The notes: generated by a model not told the origin, from the sequence alone. A stretch of 64,000 nt of DNA from Chamaelirium japonicum (GCA_947650365.1 CANTAL010000021.1:1116001-1180000); one strand, 5' to 3'; positions 1 to 13,090 are shown, counted from the first letter of the stretch. Numbers and translations: made by a program.

Positions 1-2085
1 GAAGAGAGAAGAGAATGAAGAGATAAACGAAGAAAGAAGAGAGAAGAAGTCCTGTTCTAGTCCATTGGCACCGGGTATATGTGTGAAGTAAGAAGGAATC
101 TAAATTCCAAAACTCCACTTCTCAATAATATATTTAAATCTCTTCGTTCTCTTTTATCTTCTCCCATGGATTAGGGTTTACCATAGATTGCTTAGGCACT
201 AAGTAAGCTTAGCCTATAAATAATATACGACCCCTTTAGAGTAGGGCATGTTTGATGGCTCTAACTTTCTCCCATCTCACAACACGTTATCAGCACGAAC
301 ATGTCTAGCCCAACCGACCAGTCATAAGAAAATGGAGAGAGAAACAAAAATAGAAGATGAGAGACGAGAACGGAGAGATAAATGAAAAGAGAAGAGAGAA
401 TAAGTCATGATCCAGTCCATTCGCCATGGGTATAGGTATGAAGTAAGAAGGAATCTAAATTTCAAAACTCCACTTCTAAATAGTATCTTCTCAACATTAT
501 CATGATTATCATAGTAATGTAACTATAATTTTTTTAATTAAATTAATTATTTGATTAAAACGAAGAGAGAAGAGAATTTACTATGATAATCATAATAACG
601 TTAAGATGATACTATTGAGAAAACTCTACTTATCAATAATATAATTAAATCTTTCCGTTCTTTTTTATCTTCTCCCATGGATTAGGTTTTCCCATGGATT
701 ACTTAGGCCCTAACTAAGATTACCTTATAAATAATATACGACCCCTTTAGGGTGGGGCACGTTTGACGGCTCTCTCTCTTTCTCTCATCTCATAATATAT
801 TTTTAGCACGAACATATTGAGCCCAGCTGACCCATCATAAGAAAATAGATAGAAAAACGAAGACAGAAATAGAGTTTTGGAATTTAGATTCCTTCTTACT
901 TCACACTTATACCCATGGCCAATTGACTAGAGTAGGACTTCTTCTCTCTTCTCTCTTTATTTATTTCTCTATTTTCTTCTTCTTTCTCTTCTGTCTTTGT
1001 TAAACTCTACTTCTTTTCTCAATAAACGGAGAGAAAAATGAAGACAGAAGAGAGAAGAGAATGGAGAGATAAACAAAGAGAGAAGAGAGAAGAAGTCCTG
1101 CTTCAGTCCATTGGCCATCGGTATAGGTGTGAAGTTCTCTCTTCTATCTTTGTTTAGCTCTCTGTTCTCTTCTCTCTTCTTTTGTCTTTGTTTTTCTCTC
1201 TATTTTTCTTAAGACTGGTCGACTGGGCTTGACATATTTGTGCTAATAATATATTATGAGGTGGAAGAAAGAGAGAGCCGTCAAATAAGAAACCCAACTC
1301 CATGGGAGAAGAGAGAAGAGAACGAAGAGATTTAACTATATTATTGAGACGTAGAGTTTTGGAATTTAGATTCCTTCTTACATAATACCTATATCCTTTG
1401 ATAATGGACTGGAGCAGGACTTCTTCTCTCTTCTTTCTTCGTTTATCTCTCTATTCTCTTCTATCTTCTTCTCCTTACTCACAACTGTTATCATTATAAA
1501 TATATCGAGCCCAGCCGACCACTATTTTGAATTTAACTAAATTATTTAAATATATTATTTAAATTATTTATCTCTCCATTCTCTTCACTCCTCTTCTCTC
1601 TCTTCTGTCTTCATTTCTCTCTCCGGTTTCTTGTGACTGATCAGCTAGGCTTGATATGTTCATGCTGATAACGAGTTATAAGAAAAAAAAAGAAGTAAAA
1701 AAAGAAGGGAGAGATAAACGAAAAAAGAAGAGAGAAGAAGTACTATCCAGTCCATTCGTCACGGGTATAAGTGTGAAGTAAGAAGGAATCTAAATTCCAA
1801 AACACCACTTCTAAATAATATAATTAAATCTCTCCATTATCTTCTCTCTTCTTCCATGGATTAGAGTTTCCCATAGATTGCTTAGGACCTAAGTAAGCTT
1901 ACCCTATAAATAATATACGACCCCTTTAGGGTGGGGCACGTTTGACGACTCTTCCTTTCTCCCATCTCATAACACTTTATCAGCATGAACATATTGAGCC
2001 CAGCTGACCAGTCGCAAGAAAACAAAAAGAGAAATGAATACAGAAGTGGAGTTTTGGAATTTAAATTCCTTCTAACTTCACACCT
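1..2085. repeat. Left copy of the ~2.1-kb direct repeat that also ends the array
   Basis: Landmarks recur in the same order and orientation at about +50,510 to +50,580: the fold-back element at 480-617 (50,991-51,126), the junction TAAACTCTACTTCTTTTCTC at ~1,010 (51,520), the segment TTTAACTAAATTATTTAAAT at ~1,535 (52,117), the run of A near 1,683 (52,266) and the inverted junction at ~2,045 (52,628). Inside are forward leaders near 283, 805, 1,487 and 1,970 and reverse leaders near 1,230 and 1,650. Confidence 0.85.
480..617. repeat. Short fold-back (MITE-like) element
   Basis: Left arm TAGTATCTTCTCAACATTAT and onward is the inverse of the right arm ending in GATGATACTATTG. Arms are about 38 bp and each contains the near-palindrome ATGATTATCAT. 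The interior is AT-rich (TTTTTTTAATTAAATTAATT). Comparable copies lie at 50,991-51,126 and 41,366-41,502, with one-armed forms elsewhere. The flanks are array modules in opposite orientation, so it may be the centre of a small array palindrome rather than a transposed MITE. Confidence 0.6.
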
Positions 2086-5000
2086 ATACCCGTGGCCAAT
2101 AGACTAGAGCAGGAAATCTTCACTCTTCTCTCTTTGTTTATCTCCCATTTCTCTTTTCTCTTCTTCTCTCACTTCTGTCTATGTTTCTCTATTCGTTTAT
2201 TGAGAAAAGAAGAGGAATTTAACAAAGACAGAAGAGAGATAAGAAGCGAGAAGAGAACGGAGAGTTAAATAAAGAGAAAAGAGAGAACTATACACCTATA
2301 CCCGTGACCAATGGACTGGAGCAGGACTTCTTCTCTCTTCTCTCTTTATTTATCTCTCTATTTTCTTCTCTCTTTTTCTTTCTTTTCTATTATCCTTTCT
2401 CTATCCGTTTTTATAGAGAAGAAGTGGAGTTTAACGAAGACAGAAGAGAGATAAGAAGCGAGAAGAGAACAGAGAGATAAATAAAGAGAGAAGAGAGAAG
2501 ATGTCTTGCTCCCGGCTATTGGTCATGGGTATAAGTGTAAAGTAAGAAGGAATCTAAATACCAAAACTCCACTCTGTCTTCGTTTCTCTTACTATTTTCT
2601 TGCGACTGGTCGGCTGGGCTTGATATATTCGTGCTGACAATATATTATGAGATGAGAGAAAAGGAGAGCCGTCAAACATGCTCTACCCTAAAGGGGTCGT
2701 ATATTATTTATAGGGAAAGCTTAGTTAGGGCCTAATAGATGAAAAGAAAAGAAAAGAAAATAAAATGGAGAGATTTAATTATATTATTAAGAAGTGGAGT
2801 TTTTGAATTTAGATTCCTTCTTACTGTACACCTATACCCGTGGCGAATGGACTGGAACCGGACTTCTTCTCTCTTCTCTTTTCGTTTGTCTATTCGTTCT
2901 CTTCTCTCTTCTCACAACACATTATCAATATGAACATGCCGAGCCCAACCGACTAGTCATAAGAAAACAAAAAGATAAATGATGATAGAAAAGAGAGAAG
3001 ATAACAGAGAGATAAATAAAAAGGAAAGATAGAAGAACTCCTGCTCCAGTCCATTGGCCACACGTATAGTTGTAAAGTAAGAAGGAATCTAAATTCCAAA
3101 ACTCCACATAAGAGAGATAAGAAGAGAGAAGAGAAAGAAGAGATAAATAAAGAGAGAAGAAAGAAGAAGTCCTACTCTAGTCCATTGGCCACGGGTATAG
3201 ATATGATGTAAGAAGGAATCTAAATTCCTAAACTCCCCTTCTGTCTTTGTTTCTCTTTCTGTTTTGTTGTGATTGGTCTGCTGGGCTCGACATGTTCGTA
3301 CTGATAACGTGTTATGAGATGGGAGAAAGAGAGAGCCGTCAAACATGCCCCACCCTAAAAGGGTCGTATATTATTTATAGAGTAAGCTTCCTTAGGGCCT
3401 AAGTAATCTATAGGAAATCCTAATCCATCGGAGATATCCGACGATCTACAGCCATCCTTCATACTTCACACCTATACCCGTGGCCAATAGAATGGAGCAA
3501 GACTTCTTTCTCTTCTCTCTTCATTTATCTCTCCATTCTATACTCTCTTTTTCTCTCATCTTATCACACGTTATCAGTACGAACATGTCTTGCCCAGCCG
3601 TCTAGTCATAAGAAAACGGAAAGAGAAACAAAGACAGCAGAGAGAGAAGAAGAGATAAGAGAACAAATAGATAAATGAAGAGAGAAAAGAGAAGAAGTCC
3701 TGCTCAAGTCCATTAGCCACGAGTTTAGGTGTGTAGTAACTAGGATGGCTATCCTCCGTCGGATCTCTCCCATAGATTTGGATTTTCTATAGATTTCTTT
3801 GGCCCTAATTAATCTTACCCTATAAATAATATACGACCCCTTTAGGGAGGGGCACGTTTGATGGCTCTCTTTTTCTCCCATCTCATAATACATTATCAGC
3901 ACGAAAATATCGAGCCCAACTGACTAGTCATAAGAAAACGAAGAGAGAAACAAAGATAGAAATGGAGTTTTGGAATTTAGATTCCTTCTTACTTCACACC
4001 TATACCCATGGCCAATGGACTGGAGTAGGACTTCTTCTTTTTTTACTTTATTTATCTCTCCGTTCTCTTCTCTCTTCCTCTCTCTTTTGTATGGAGTTTC
4101 GGAATTAGATTCATTCTTACTTCACCCCTATACCCGTGGCCAATGTACTAGAGTATGACTTCTTCTCTCTTCTCTCTTCGTTTATCTCTTCGTTCTCTTC
4201 TCTCTTCTTCTCTCACTTCTGTCTTTGTTTCTCTCTCCGTTTTCTTATAACTGGTCGGCTAGGCTCGACATGTTCGTGTTGATAATATGTTATGACAAGT
4301 GAGAAGAGAACGAAGAGATAAACAAAGAGAGAAGAGAGAAGTTCTACTTTAGACCATTCACCACGGGTATAGGTGTGAAGTAAGAAGAAATCTAAATTCC
4401 AAAACTCCACTTATCAATAATATAATTAAACCTCCCATTTCTCTTCTCTCTTCTCCCATGGATTAGGGTTTCTTATAGATTGCTTAGGCCCTAAGTAAGC
4501 TTATCCTATAAATAATATACGACCCCTTTAGGGTGGGGCACATTTGATGACTCTCTCTTTATCCCATCTCATAATACGTTATCAGCACGAACATGTCAAG
4601 CCCAGCTGACCAGTCGTAAGAAAGCAGAGAGAGAAACAAAGACAAAAGAGAGAGAAGAAGAAAGAAGAGAACGGAAAAATAAATAAAGATAGAAGAGAGA
4701 AGAAGTCCTGCTCCAGTCCATTGGCCACGGGTATAGATTTGAAGTAAGAAGGAATCAAAATTCTAAAACTCCACTTCTTAATATTTATATCACCCTTGAT
4801 GATAAGGCACGTTTGACGAATCTCTCTTTCTCCGATCATACAACACATTATTTACCCGAACATGTTGAGCCCAGCCGACCAGTCACAAAAAAATGGAGAG
4901 AGAAACAAAGACAGAAGGGAGAGAAGACAAGAGAACAGAACAGAGAGATAAACGAAAAGAGAAGAAGTCCTGCTCCAGTACATTGGCCATGGGTATAGGA

Positions 5001-6335
5001 ATGAAGTAAGAAGGAATCATAATTCAAAAACTCCACTTTTCAATAATATAATTAAATATCTACGTTCTGTTCTCTCTTCTTCTATGGATTAGGATTTCCC
5101 ATAGATTGCTTAAGCCCTAAATAAGCGTACCTTATAAATAATACATGACCCCTTTAGGGTAGGGCATGTTTGATGGCTCTATCTCTTTCTCTAAAATCAT
5201 AACACGTTATCAGTACGAACATGTCGACCCCAGCCGACCAGTTGCAAGAAAATGGAGAGAGAAACGAAGATAGAAGAGAGAAGAGAATAGAGAGATAAAT
5301 GAAGAGAGAAGAAGTCATGCTCCAGTCCATTGGCCATGGGTATAGGTGTAAAGTAAGATGGAATCTAAATTCCAAAACTCCACTTCTGTCTTTGTTTTTC
5401 TCTCCGTTTTCTTCCGACTGGTCAGCTGGGCTCAATATGTTCGTGCTGATAGCATATCTAGTCTAATTAAGAGTGAATCTAAATTCCAAAACTTCACTTC
5501 TTAATAATATAATTAAATTTCTTCATTCTTTTCTCTTTTCTCTTATAGATTAGGGTTTCCCATAGATTACTTAGACCCTAAGTAAGCTTACCCTATAAAT
5601 AATATTCGACCCCTTTAGGGTAGGGCATGTTTGATGACTCTCTCTTTCTCCCATCTAACAACACTTAGCTTATAAATAATATACGACCCCTTTAGGGTAG
5701 GGCATATTTGATAGCTTTCTCTTTCTCCCATCTTATAACACGTTATCTTTTATTTCTCTCCCCGTTTCTCTCCCCATTTTCTTTGTTTCTCTCTCTTTCT
5801 TTTATAGTATAAAATAAAATAAATAAGTATTAATAGAAAAAAGATAGAAAATTATTTTAAAGTAGAGAGAGCAGGACTTCGTTTCTCTCTTTTCTTCGTT
5901 TATCTTTCCATTCTCTTTTTTCTTTTTCCCATCTCATAACATATTATCAGCACGAATATATCGAGCCTAGCCGACCAGTCGCAAGAAAATGGAGAGAGAA
6001 ACAAAGACAGAAGTAAAGTTTGCAAATTTAGATTTCTTTTTATTTCATACTTATACCCAAGGCTAATGGACTGGAGCAGGACTTCTTCTATATTCTATCT
6101 TCATTTATCTCTCTATTCTCTTCTCTCTTCTTCTCTCTCTTCTGTCTTCGTTTCTCTCTCCGTTTTTTTACGACTTGTCGGTTGGGCTTGATATGTTCGT
6201 GCTGATAACATATTGTAAGATGGGAGAAAAAGAGGACCGTCAAGCGTGCCCCACCCTAAAAGAGTCATATATTATTTATAGGGTCAGCTTACTTAGGGCC
6301 TAAGCAATCTACGAGAAATCCTAATCCATAGGAGA
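2085..6335. repeat. Mixed-orientation array modules
   Basis: No gene. Forward leaders lie near 2,915, 3,565, 3,890, 4,575, 4,850, 5,205 and 5,945; reverse leaders near 2,620, 3,290, 4,260, 5,430 and 6,195. Orientation flips occur mostly at the junction ACAGAAGTGGAG (or its complement), for example near 2,043, 3,230, 3,955 and 5,385. At 5,594-5,740 the TATA-plus-downstream block is doubled (two CTATAAATAATAT-like boxes about 85 bp apart). Confidence 0.8.
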
Positions 6336-6985
6336 GGTCCGACGGTGGATAGCAATCCGATCGAACGATCTCTCAACAGTTGTAATGTTTTATATTTTTT
6401 TGAAGAAAAATGTAAAATATTTTTAAAGCAAAAAATTTGAGTGTGCCTCATCCTCTTTCTTTACTTCCTATTATTTAATTTTTTTAATTTTTTAATAAAT
6501 TAAATAGTTAAATAATTAAATAACTAAATAAATATTTAATTATCTTTTCTCTTCTTACTTTATTTTATTACTATAATAATTAAGTAGAGTGTTGTTACTA
6601 TAATTTTTATAATTAAATTAATAGTTTAATTAAAACGAAGAGAGAAGAGAATTTACTATGATAATCATAGTAACGTTGAGATGATACTATTGAGAAGTGG
6701 AGTTTTAGAATTTAGATTTCTTTTTATTTCACAACTATACCCGTGGCGAATGGACTGGAGTAGGACTTCTTCTCTCTTCTCTCTTATTTATCTTCCTTTA
6801 AATTATTTAATAATTTAAAAAATTTATAAATTAAGTTTTTAGTAAAATATTTAATTTAAAAAAACAAATTTTTTGCTTTAAAAATAATTAATATTTTAAA
6901 AAAAAAAATCTAAAACATTACAACTGTTATAAGATCGTTCGATCGGATGGCTACCCACCAACGGATCTCTCTAATGGATTAGGGT
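6336..6985. repeat. Two facing partial AT-rich modules forming an inverted pair
   Basis: The left piece starts in CCGACGGTGGATAGCAATCC, followed by GATCGAACGATCT and a TTTTAAAG-rich stretch near 6,336-6,450. The right piece, at about 6,850-6,985, is its reverse complement (AGATCGTTCGATCGGATGG). Arms are ~125 bp. Between them are a one-armed fold-back sequence (6,590-6,695, ending GATGATACTATTGAG) and one short reverse array module. The flanking telo-box blocks are also inverted relative to each other. Confidence 0.65.
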
Positions 6986-8640
6986 TTCCCATAGATTGCT
7001 TAGGCCCTAAGTAAGCTAACCCTTTAAATAAAATACAGCCCTTTTAGGGTGGGGCACGTTTGACGGCTCTCTTTTTCTCCTATCTCATAACATATTATCA
7101 GCACGAACATATCGAGCCCCATAGAATTTAATTAAATAAATATTTAATTAATTATATAACTTCTTCTCTCTTCGATATATTCATACTGATAATGTGTTTT
7201 GAGATGAGAGAAAGAGAGAGCCATCAAATGTGCCCCACCCTAAAGGGGTCATATAATCTTTAAAGAAGAGAGAAGAGAACGGAGAGATAAACGAAGTGAG
7301 AAGAGAGAAAAACTCCTACTCCAGTCCATTGGCCACAGGTATAGTTATGAAGTAAGAAGGAAGCTAAATTCCAAAACTCCACTTCTCAATATTTATACTA
7401 CCCATCAGATCTCTACCAACTCTTTATTTATTATACTTATTTAATCGCACAACATGTTATCAGCATGAACATATAGAGTCCAGCCGACCAGTCACAAGAA
7501 AACGGAGAAAAAAACAAAGACAGAAGAAAGAGAAGAAGAAAACGGAGAGATAAACAAAGAGAAAAGAGAGAAAAAGTCCTGCTCTGGTCCATTGGCCACG
7601 GGTATAGGTGTAAAAAAAGAAAGAATATAAATTCCAAAACTCCACATCTGTCTTCGTTTCTCTCTCCATTTTTTTATGACTGGTCAGCTCGGATCGACAT
7701 GTTCGTGCTGATAACGTGTTGTGAGATGGGAGAAAGAAAGAGCTATCAAATATGCACCACCCTAAAGGGGTCGTATAAATATTAAGAAATAGAGTTTTGG
7801 AATTTATATTCCTTCTTACTTCACACCTATACCCGTGGCCAATAGACTGGAGAGGCCATAGGTATATTATTTATTAGGTAAGATTACTTTGGGCCTAAGA
7901 AATCTATAATAAACCCTAATCCCTGGGAGATTATTTAGGGCCTAAGCAGGACTTCTTTTTGTTTCTCTCCTTGTTTATCTTTCTGTTCTCTTCTCTCTTT
8001 CTCCCATCTCATAATACATTATCAATACTAGCATATCGAGCCCAGCTAACTAGTCGCAAGAAAACAAAGAGAGAAGAGACGACAAAAGAGAGAGAAGAAG
8101 AAAGAAAAGAATGGAAAGATTTAATTATATTATTGAGAACTAGAGTTTTGGAAGTTAGATTCCTTCTTAATTCACATCTATACCCGTGGCGAATGGATTA
8201 GAGTAGGACTTCTTCTCTATTCTCTCTTCGTTTGTCTCTCTGTTTTCTTCTTTCTTTTTTGTCTTCGTTTCTCTCTCCGTTTTCTTATGACTGGTCTGCT
8301 GGACTCAACATATTCATGCTGAATGGGAGAGATTATTTAACTAATATTATTTTTAGTCCTGCTCCATGTTTAATCTCTTTTTAGTCATGCTAATGAACTA
8401 GAACAGGACTTTTTTTCTCTTATCTTTTCAATTATCTCTCTGTTCTCTTCTCTTTTCTTCTCTCCCTCTTCTTCTCTCCCTCTTCTTTCTTTGTTTCTCT
8501 TACCATTTTCTTGCGACTGGTCAACTGGGCTCGATATGTTCATGCTGATAATATGTTGTGAGATAGGAGAAAGAAAAAGTCGTCAAACGTGCTCCACCCT
8601 AAAGGGATAGTATATTACTTTTAGGGTAAGCTTACTTAGG
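6986..8640. repeat. Array modules, degraded and partly truncated
   Basis: Forward leaders near 7,095, 7,450 and 8,020; reverse leaders near 7,170, 7,700, 8,310 and 8,530. Several modules are truncated inside the purine tract. No gene, RNA or other signal seen. Confidence 0.7.
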
Positions 8641-9260
8641 ACCTAAGCAATTTATAGGAAACCCTAATCTATGGGAGAGATCCGATGATGGACAACCATC
8701 CTTCTTACTTCACACCTATACCCGTGGCGAATGGACTGGAGCTGGACTTCTTTTCTCTTCTTCTCTTTCTAATTATCGGATAGCTGTCCACCATCGGATC
8801 TCTCCCACGGATTAGGGTTTTGCATAGATTGCATAGGCCCTAAGTAAGAAGAAGTCCTACTTTAGTCCATTGGCCATGGGTATAGATGTGAAGTAAGAAG
8901 AAATCTAAATTCAAAAACTCCACTTCTCAATAGTATCATCTCAACGTTATTATAATTATCATATTAATGTTACTACAATTTTTTAAATTAAATTAAAATT
9001 TTATTTAATTATTAAATAATTAAATAATTTAGTTTTTAATAAAATAATTAATTTATTTAATCATTTAAATATCTAATTATTTAATTAAATTTATTATTTA
9101 ATTTATTTATTATTATTTAATTATTAAATAATTAAATTAGGTAACTATTTAATTATTTAAATTATTTAATAAATAAATAATGATTTAATTATATAATTAT
9201 TTTAATAATTTATTTTATTATTTATTTCTTTAATTATTATTTTATTTTTAAATAATTAAA
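8640..9260. repeat. First copy of a duplicated block: hairpin plus AT-rich module
   Basis: GAGATCCGATGATGGACAAC at ~8,680 faces CCACCATCGGATCTCTCCC at ~8,790 across one short array segment, so the block is itself a small inverted repeat. It leads into a nearly pure A/T stretch (about 8,960-9,260) made of TTAATTAAATAATTTA variants. The same order recurs at about 9,970-10,620. Confidence 0.65.
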
Positions 9261-9970
9261 TAATTAGTCAATTATTTAAACGGAGTGAGAGAACGTAGAG
9301 ATAAATAATAGTGCCCCACCCTAAAAAAAAGTTATAATAACATTGATTATTTCAGGTTCATACTTAAAAAAGAGAGAGCCGTCAAATGTGCCCCATCCTA
9401 AAGGGGTCCAATATTATTTATTGAGAAATTGAGTTTTGGAATTTAGACTCCTTCTTACTTCACACTACTTCACACCTATACCCGTGGCTAATGGACTGGA
9501 GTAGGGCTTCTTCTCTTTTCTCTCTTCGTTTTTTTGTGACTGGTCAGCTGGGCTCGACATGTTCGTACTGATAATGTATTATGAGATGGGAGAAAGAAAG
9601 ATCCGTCAAACATGCCCTACCCTACTTAGATTCCTTCTTACTCCACACCTATATCTTTGACCAATGGACTGGAGTAGGGCTTCTTCTCTTTCCTCTCTTC
9701 ATTTATCTCTCTGTTCTTTTCTCTCTCTTCTGAGGAGTTTTGGAATTTAGATTCTTTCTTACTTCACACCTATACCTGTGGCAAATAAACTGGAGCAGGA
9801 CTTCTACTCTCTTCTCTCTTTATTTATCTCTCAGTTCTCTTATCTCTTCTTCTCGCTCTTTTATCTTTATTTCTCTCTTCATTTTCTTGCGACTGGTCGG
9901 CTGGGCTCGATATGCTCATGCTGATAACATATTATGATGTGGGATAAAGAGAGAGCCGTCAAATATGCCC
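9260..9970. repeat. Reverse-orientation array modules between the two duplicated AT-rich blocks
   Basis: Reverse leaders near 9,560 and 9,905; reverse TATA blocks near 9,415 and 9,990. Standard module content, no gene. Confidence 0.7.
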
Positions 9971-10990
9971 CACTCTAAAACGATAATATATTATTTATAG
10001 GGTAAGCTTATTTAGGACCTAAGCAATCTATCGGAAACCCTAATCCATGCGAGAGATCCGACGGTGGATAGTTATACTTCTTACTTCACACCTATACCCG
10101 TGGTGAATGGACTGGAGTAGGACGTCTTCTCTCTTCTCTCTTCTTCTCTCTCTAATTATCAGATCACTATCCACCGTCGGATCTCTCCCATTGATTAGGG
10201 TTTCCCATAGATTGCTTAGGCCCTAAGTAAGTTTACCCTATAAATAATTAGGACTGACCAGTCATCTCTACGTTATTATGATTATCAGAGTAATATTACT
10301 ATAATTTTTTTAATTAAATTAATCATTTATTTATATATTAAAAATTTAAAATAATTTAATAATTTAAATAATTAATTTTTTAGTAAAATAATTAATTTAC
10401 TCAATTATTGAATTATCTAGTTATTTAGTTAAATTTATTATTTTATTTATTTATTATTATTATATTATTAAATAATTCAAAGAGGTAACTATTTAATTAT
10501 TTAAATTATTAAATAAAGAAATAAAAATTAAATTATATAATTAATTTATTAATTTATTTTATTAATTATTTCTTTAATTAATATTTATCTTTAATTAAAA
10601 TTTTATTTAGTGAAGAAATATATTAAATAGATCATTTACTTAAACAAATAAATAATTTAATTAAAAAAAATATTTTTTTATAATCATAATAACGTTGAGA
10701 TGATTTAAATAACTACTTAAAGAAATAATGATTATCATAGTAATATTACTATAATTTTAAAAAATTAAACTATGATAATTTAATAAATAGGATTTCTATA
10801 ATATTTCTTCGTATATTAGTAAAATTAATAATCTATTCAATATTAAATAAATTATTATTTTACTAAATACTTAATAATTAAATTATTTAAATTATTTAAA
10901 TTATTAAATAATTTATTAAATAAATAATTTAATTAAAAAAATTATAGTAACATTACTATGATAATCATAATAACGTTGAGATTATTCTTT
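9970..10990. repeat. Second copy of the hairpin plus AT-rich module, longer
   Basis: The inverted pair GATCCGACGGTGGATAG (~10,055) and CTATCCACCGTCGGATCTC (~10,168) is followed by a long A/T-only stretch (about 10,280-10,990). Its internal wording (TTAATCATTTATTTATATAT, GGTAACTATTTAATTATTTA) parallels 8,960-9,260 and 33,850-34,260. It ends in ATTACTATGATAATCATAAT near 10,950. Confidence 0.65.
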
Positions 10991-11289
10991 TAATTAAATT
11001 ATAAATGAAGAGAGAAGAGAGGAGAAGTCCTGCTCTTGTCTATAAATAAAATAAATAAGCAATCTTCTATCTCACAACGTGCTTCAGCAAGAACATGTCG
11101 AGCCCAGCCGACCAGTCATAAGAAAACGGAGAGAGAAACGAAAACAGAAGAGATAGAAGAAGAAAGAAGAGAACGGAGAGATAAACAAAGAGAGAAGAAC
11201 TTCTGCTCCAGTCCATTGGCCATGGGATAGATATGAAGTAAGAAGGAATCTAAATTCCAAAACTCCACTTCTTAATAGTATCATCTCAA

Positions 11290-11580
11290 CGTTATTATGA
11301 TTATCATATTAAATTCTCTTCTCTCTTTGTTTTAATTTAATAATTAACTTAATTAAAAAAACTTATAGTAGCATTATTATGATATATAATTATTTAACTA
11401 ATTATAACGTTGAGGTGAATGAAGAGAAGTAGAAGAAAAAAGACCTATATTTAATTAATTGCAGGTAGAAGTGATATAAATATGGATTAGGTATGAATAT
11501 TATTTATAAGAGAAATTTAAATTCTGATTAATTGATTGTAGTCCTTCTTCTCTCTTCCTTCTTCTTACTTCTCTCTTCTT
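11290..11580. repeat. Degenerate AT-rich stretch with broken fold-back arms
   Basis: It contains one good arm (TATCATCTCAACGTTATTATG at about 11,279) and decayed AT-rich sequence to about 11,500 with no match I can place elsewhere in the window. No coding signal. Confidence 0.5.
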
Positions 11581-12905
11581 TCTTCGACATGTTCATACTG
11601 ATGACATATTGTAAGATAATTTAATATTTAACAATTCTCTCTGTGTTTATCTCTCTATTCTCTTCTCGTTTTCTCCCACCTCACAATACATTATTAGCAC
11701 GAACATGTCAAGCCCAACTGGCCAGTTATTAGGAAACAAAGACAGAAACAAAGACAGAAGATAGAGAATAAGAGAGAAGAGAACGGAGAGATAAACGAAG
11801 ACAGAAAAGAGAAAAGAAGACATAAGAGAACAGAGAGATAAACAAAGATAGAAGAGAGAAGAAGTCCTGCTCCAGTCCATTCGCCATGGGTATAAGTGTG
11901 AAGTAAGAAGGATGGCTGTCCACTGTCGGATCTCTCTCATGTAGTAGGGTTTCCCATAGATTGCTTAGGCCTACCCTATAAATAATATATGACCCCTATA
12001 GAGTGGGGCATTTTGACGGCTCTCTCTTTCTCCCATCTCATAATACGTTATCAGTATGAACATGTTGAGCCGAGTCGACCAATCAAAAGAAAACGAGAAG
12101 AGAAATAAAGATAGAAGTAGAGTTTTAGATATTATATTCTTTTTTACTTCACACCTAAATCCGTGGCAAATGGACTCGAACAGGACTTCTTCTTTCTTCT
12201 ATCTTCGTTTATCTCTCTATTCTCTTCTCTCTTGTTCTCTCCCTTCTATTTTCGTTTCTCTCTCTATTTTCTTATGACTGGTCGGCTGGGCTCGACATAT
12301 TCGTGCTGATAATGTATTGTGAGAAGAGAAAAGAAAAGAGAAGAGAGAAGTAAGAAGGAATCTAAATTCCAAACCTCCACTTCTCAGTATTTATATGACC
12401 CTTTTATGGTAGCACATGTTTGATGACTCTCTCTTTCTCACATCTCACAACACGTTATCAGCACAAACAAATCGAGCCCAACTGATTAGTCATAAGAAAG
12501 CAGAGAAAGAAATGAAGATAAAAGTAGAGTTTTGGAATTTAGATTTTTTCTTACTTTACACCTATACTTCACACGGATATAGGTATGAAGTAAGAAGGAA
12601 TCTAAATTCTAAAACTCCACAGAAGAGAGAGAAGAAGAAAGAAGAGAGAACGGAGAGAGAAACGAAGACAGAAGAGAGAGAAGAAAAAAAAAGAGAACAG
12701 AGAGATAAACAAAGATAGAAGAGAGGAAAACTCCTATTCTATTCCATTGACCATGGGTATAGGTGTGAAGTATGAAGGAATCTAAAATATTCCAAAAGTT
12801 CACTTCTGTCTTCGTTTCTCTCTTCGTTTTCTTGCGACTGGTCAGCTGGGCTCGACATGTTCGTGCTGATAACGTATTATGAGATAGAAGAAAGAAAGAA
12901 GAGAA
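11580..12905. repeat. Array modules, mixed orientation
   Basis: Forward leaders near 11,695, 12,045 and 12,455; reverse near 11,590, 12,290 and 12,855. Inverted junctions near 12,110, 12,525 and 12,800. No gene. Confidence 0.75.
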
Positions 12906-13090
12906 CGGAGACATAAATATGACGAGTTTAAATTAAATAAAATATATTAAACATTTTATTAATAATTTAATTTAATAAATAATATAAGAGATATTTTAAT
13001 AATTTGAATTTATTTAAAAATTTAATAAACTAGTTATTTAATTATTTTTTTAGTATTAAAAATATAAAATAAACTAATTAAATAAATATT
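12905..13090. repeat. AT-only spacer
   Basis: About 185 bp that is almost entirely A and T, without the fold-back arms seen in other AT-rich inserts. It joins directly into the purine tract of an array module at ~13,090. Confidence 0.5.

Noticed and set aside
171-179. Interstitial telomere array
   Set aside because: TTAGGGTTT occurs once per module and never in tandem, so it is a telo-box-like motif and not telomeric repeat DNA.
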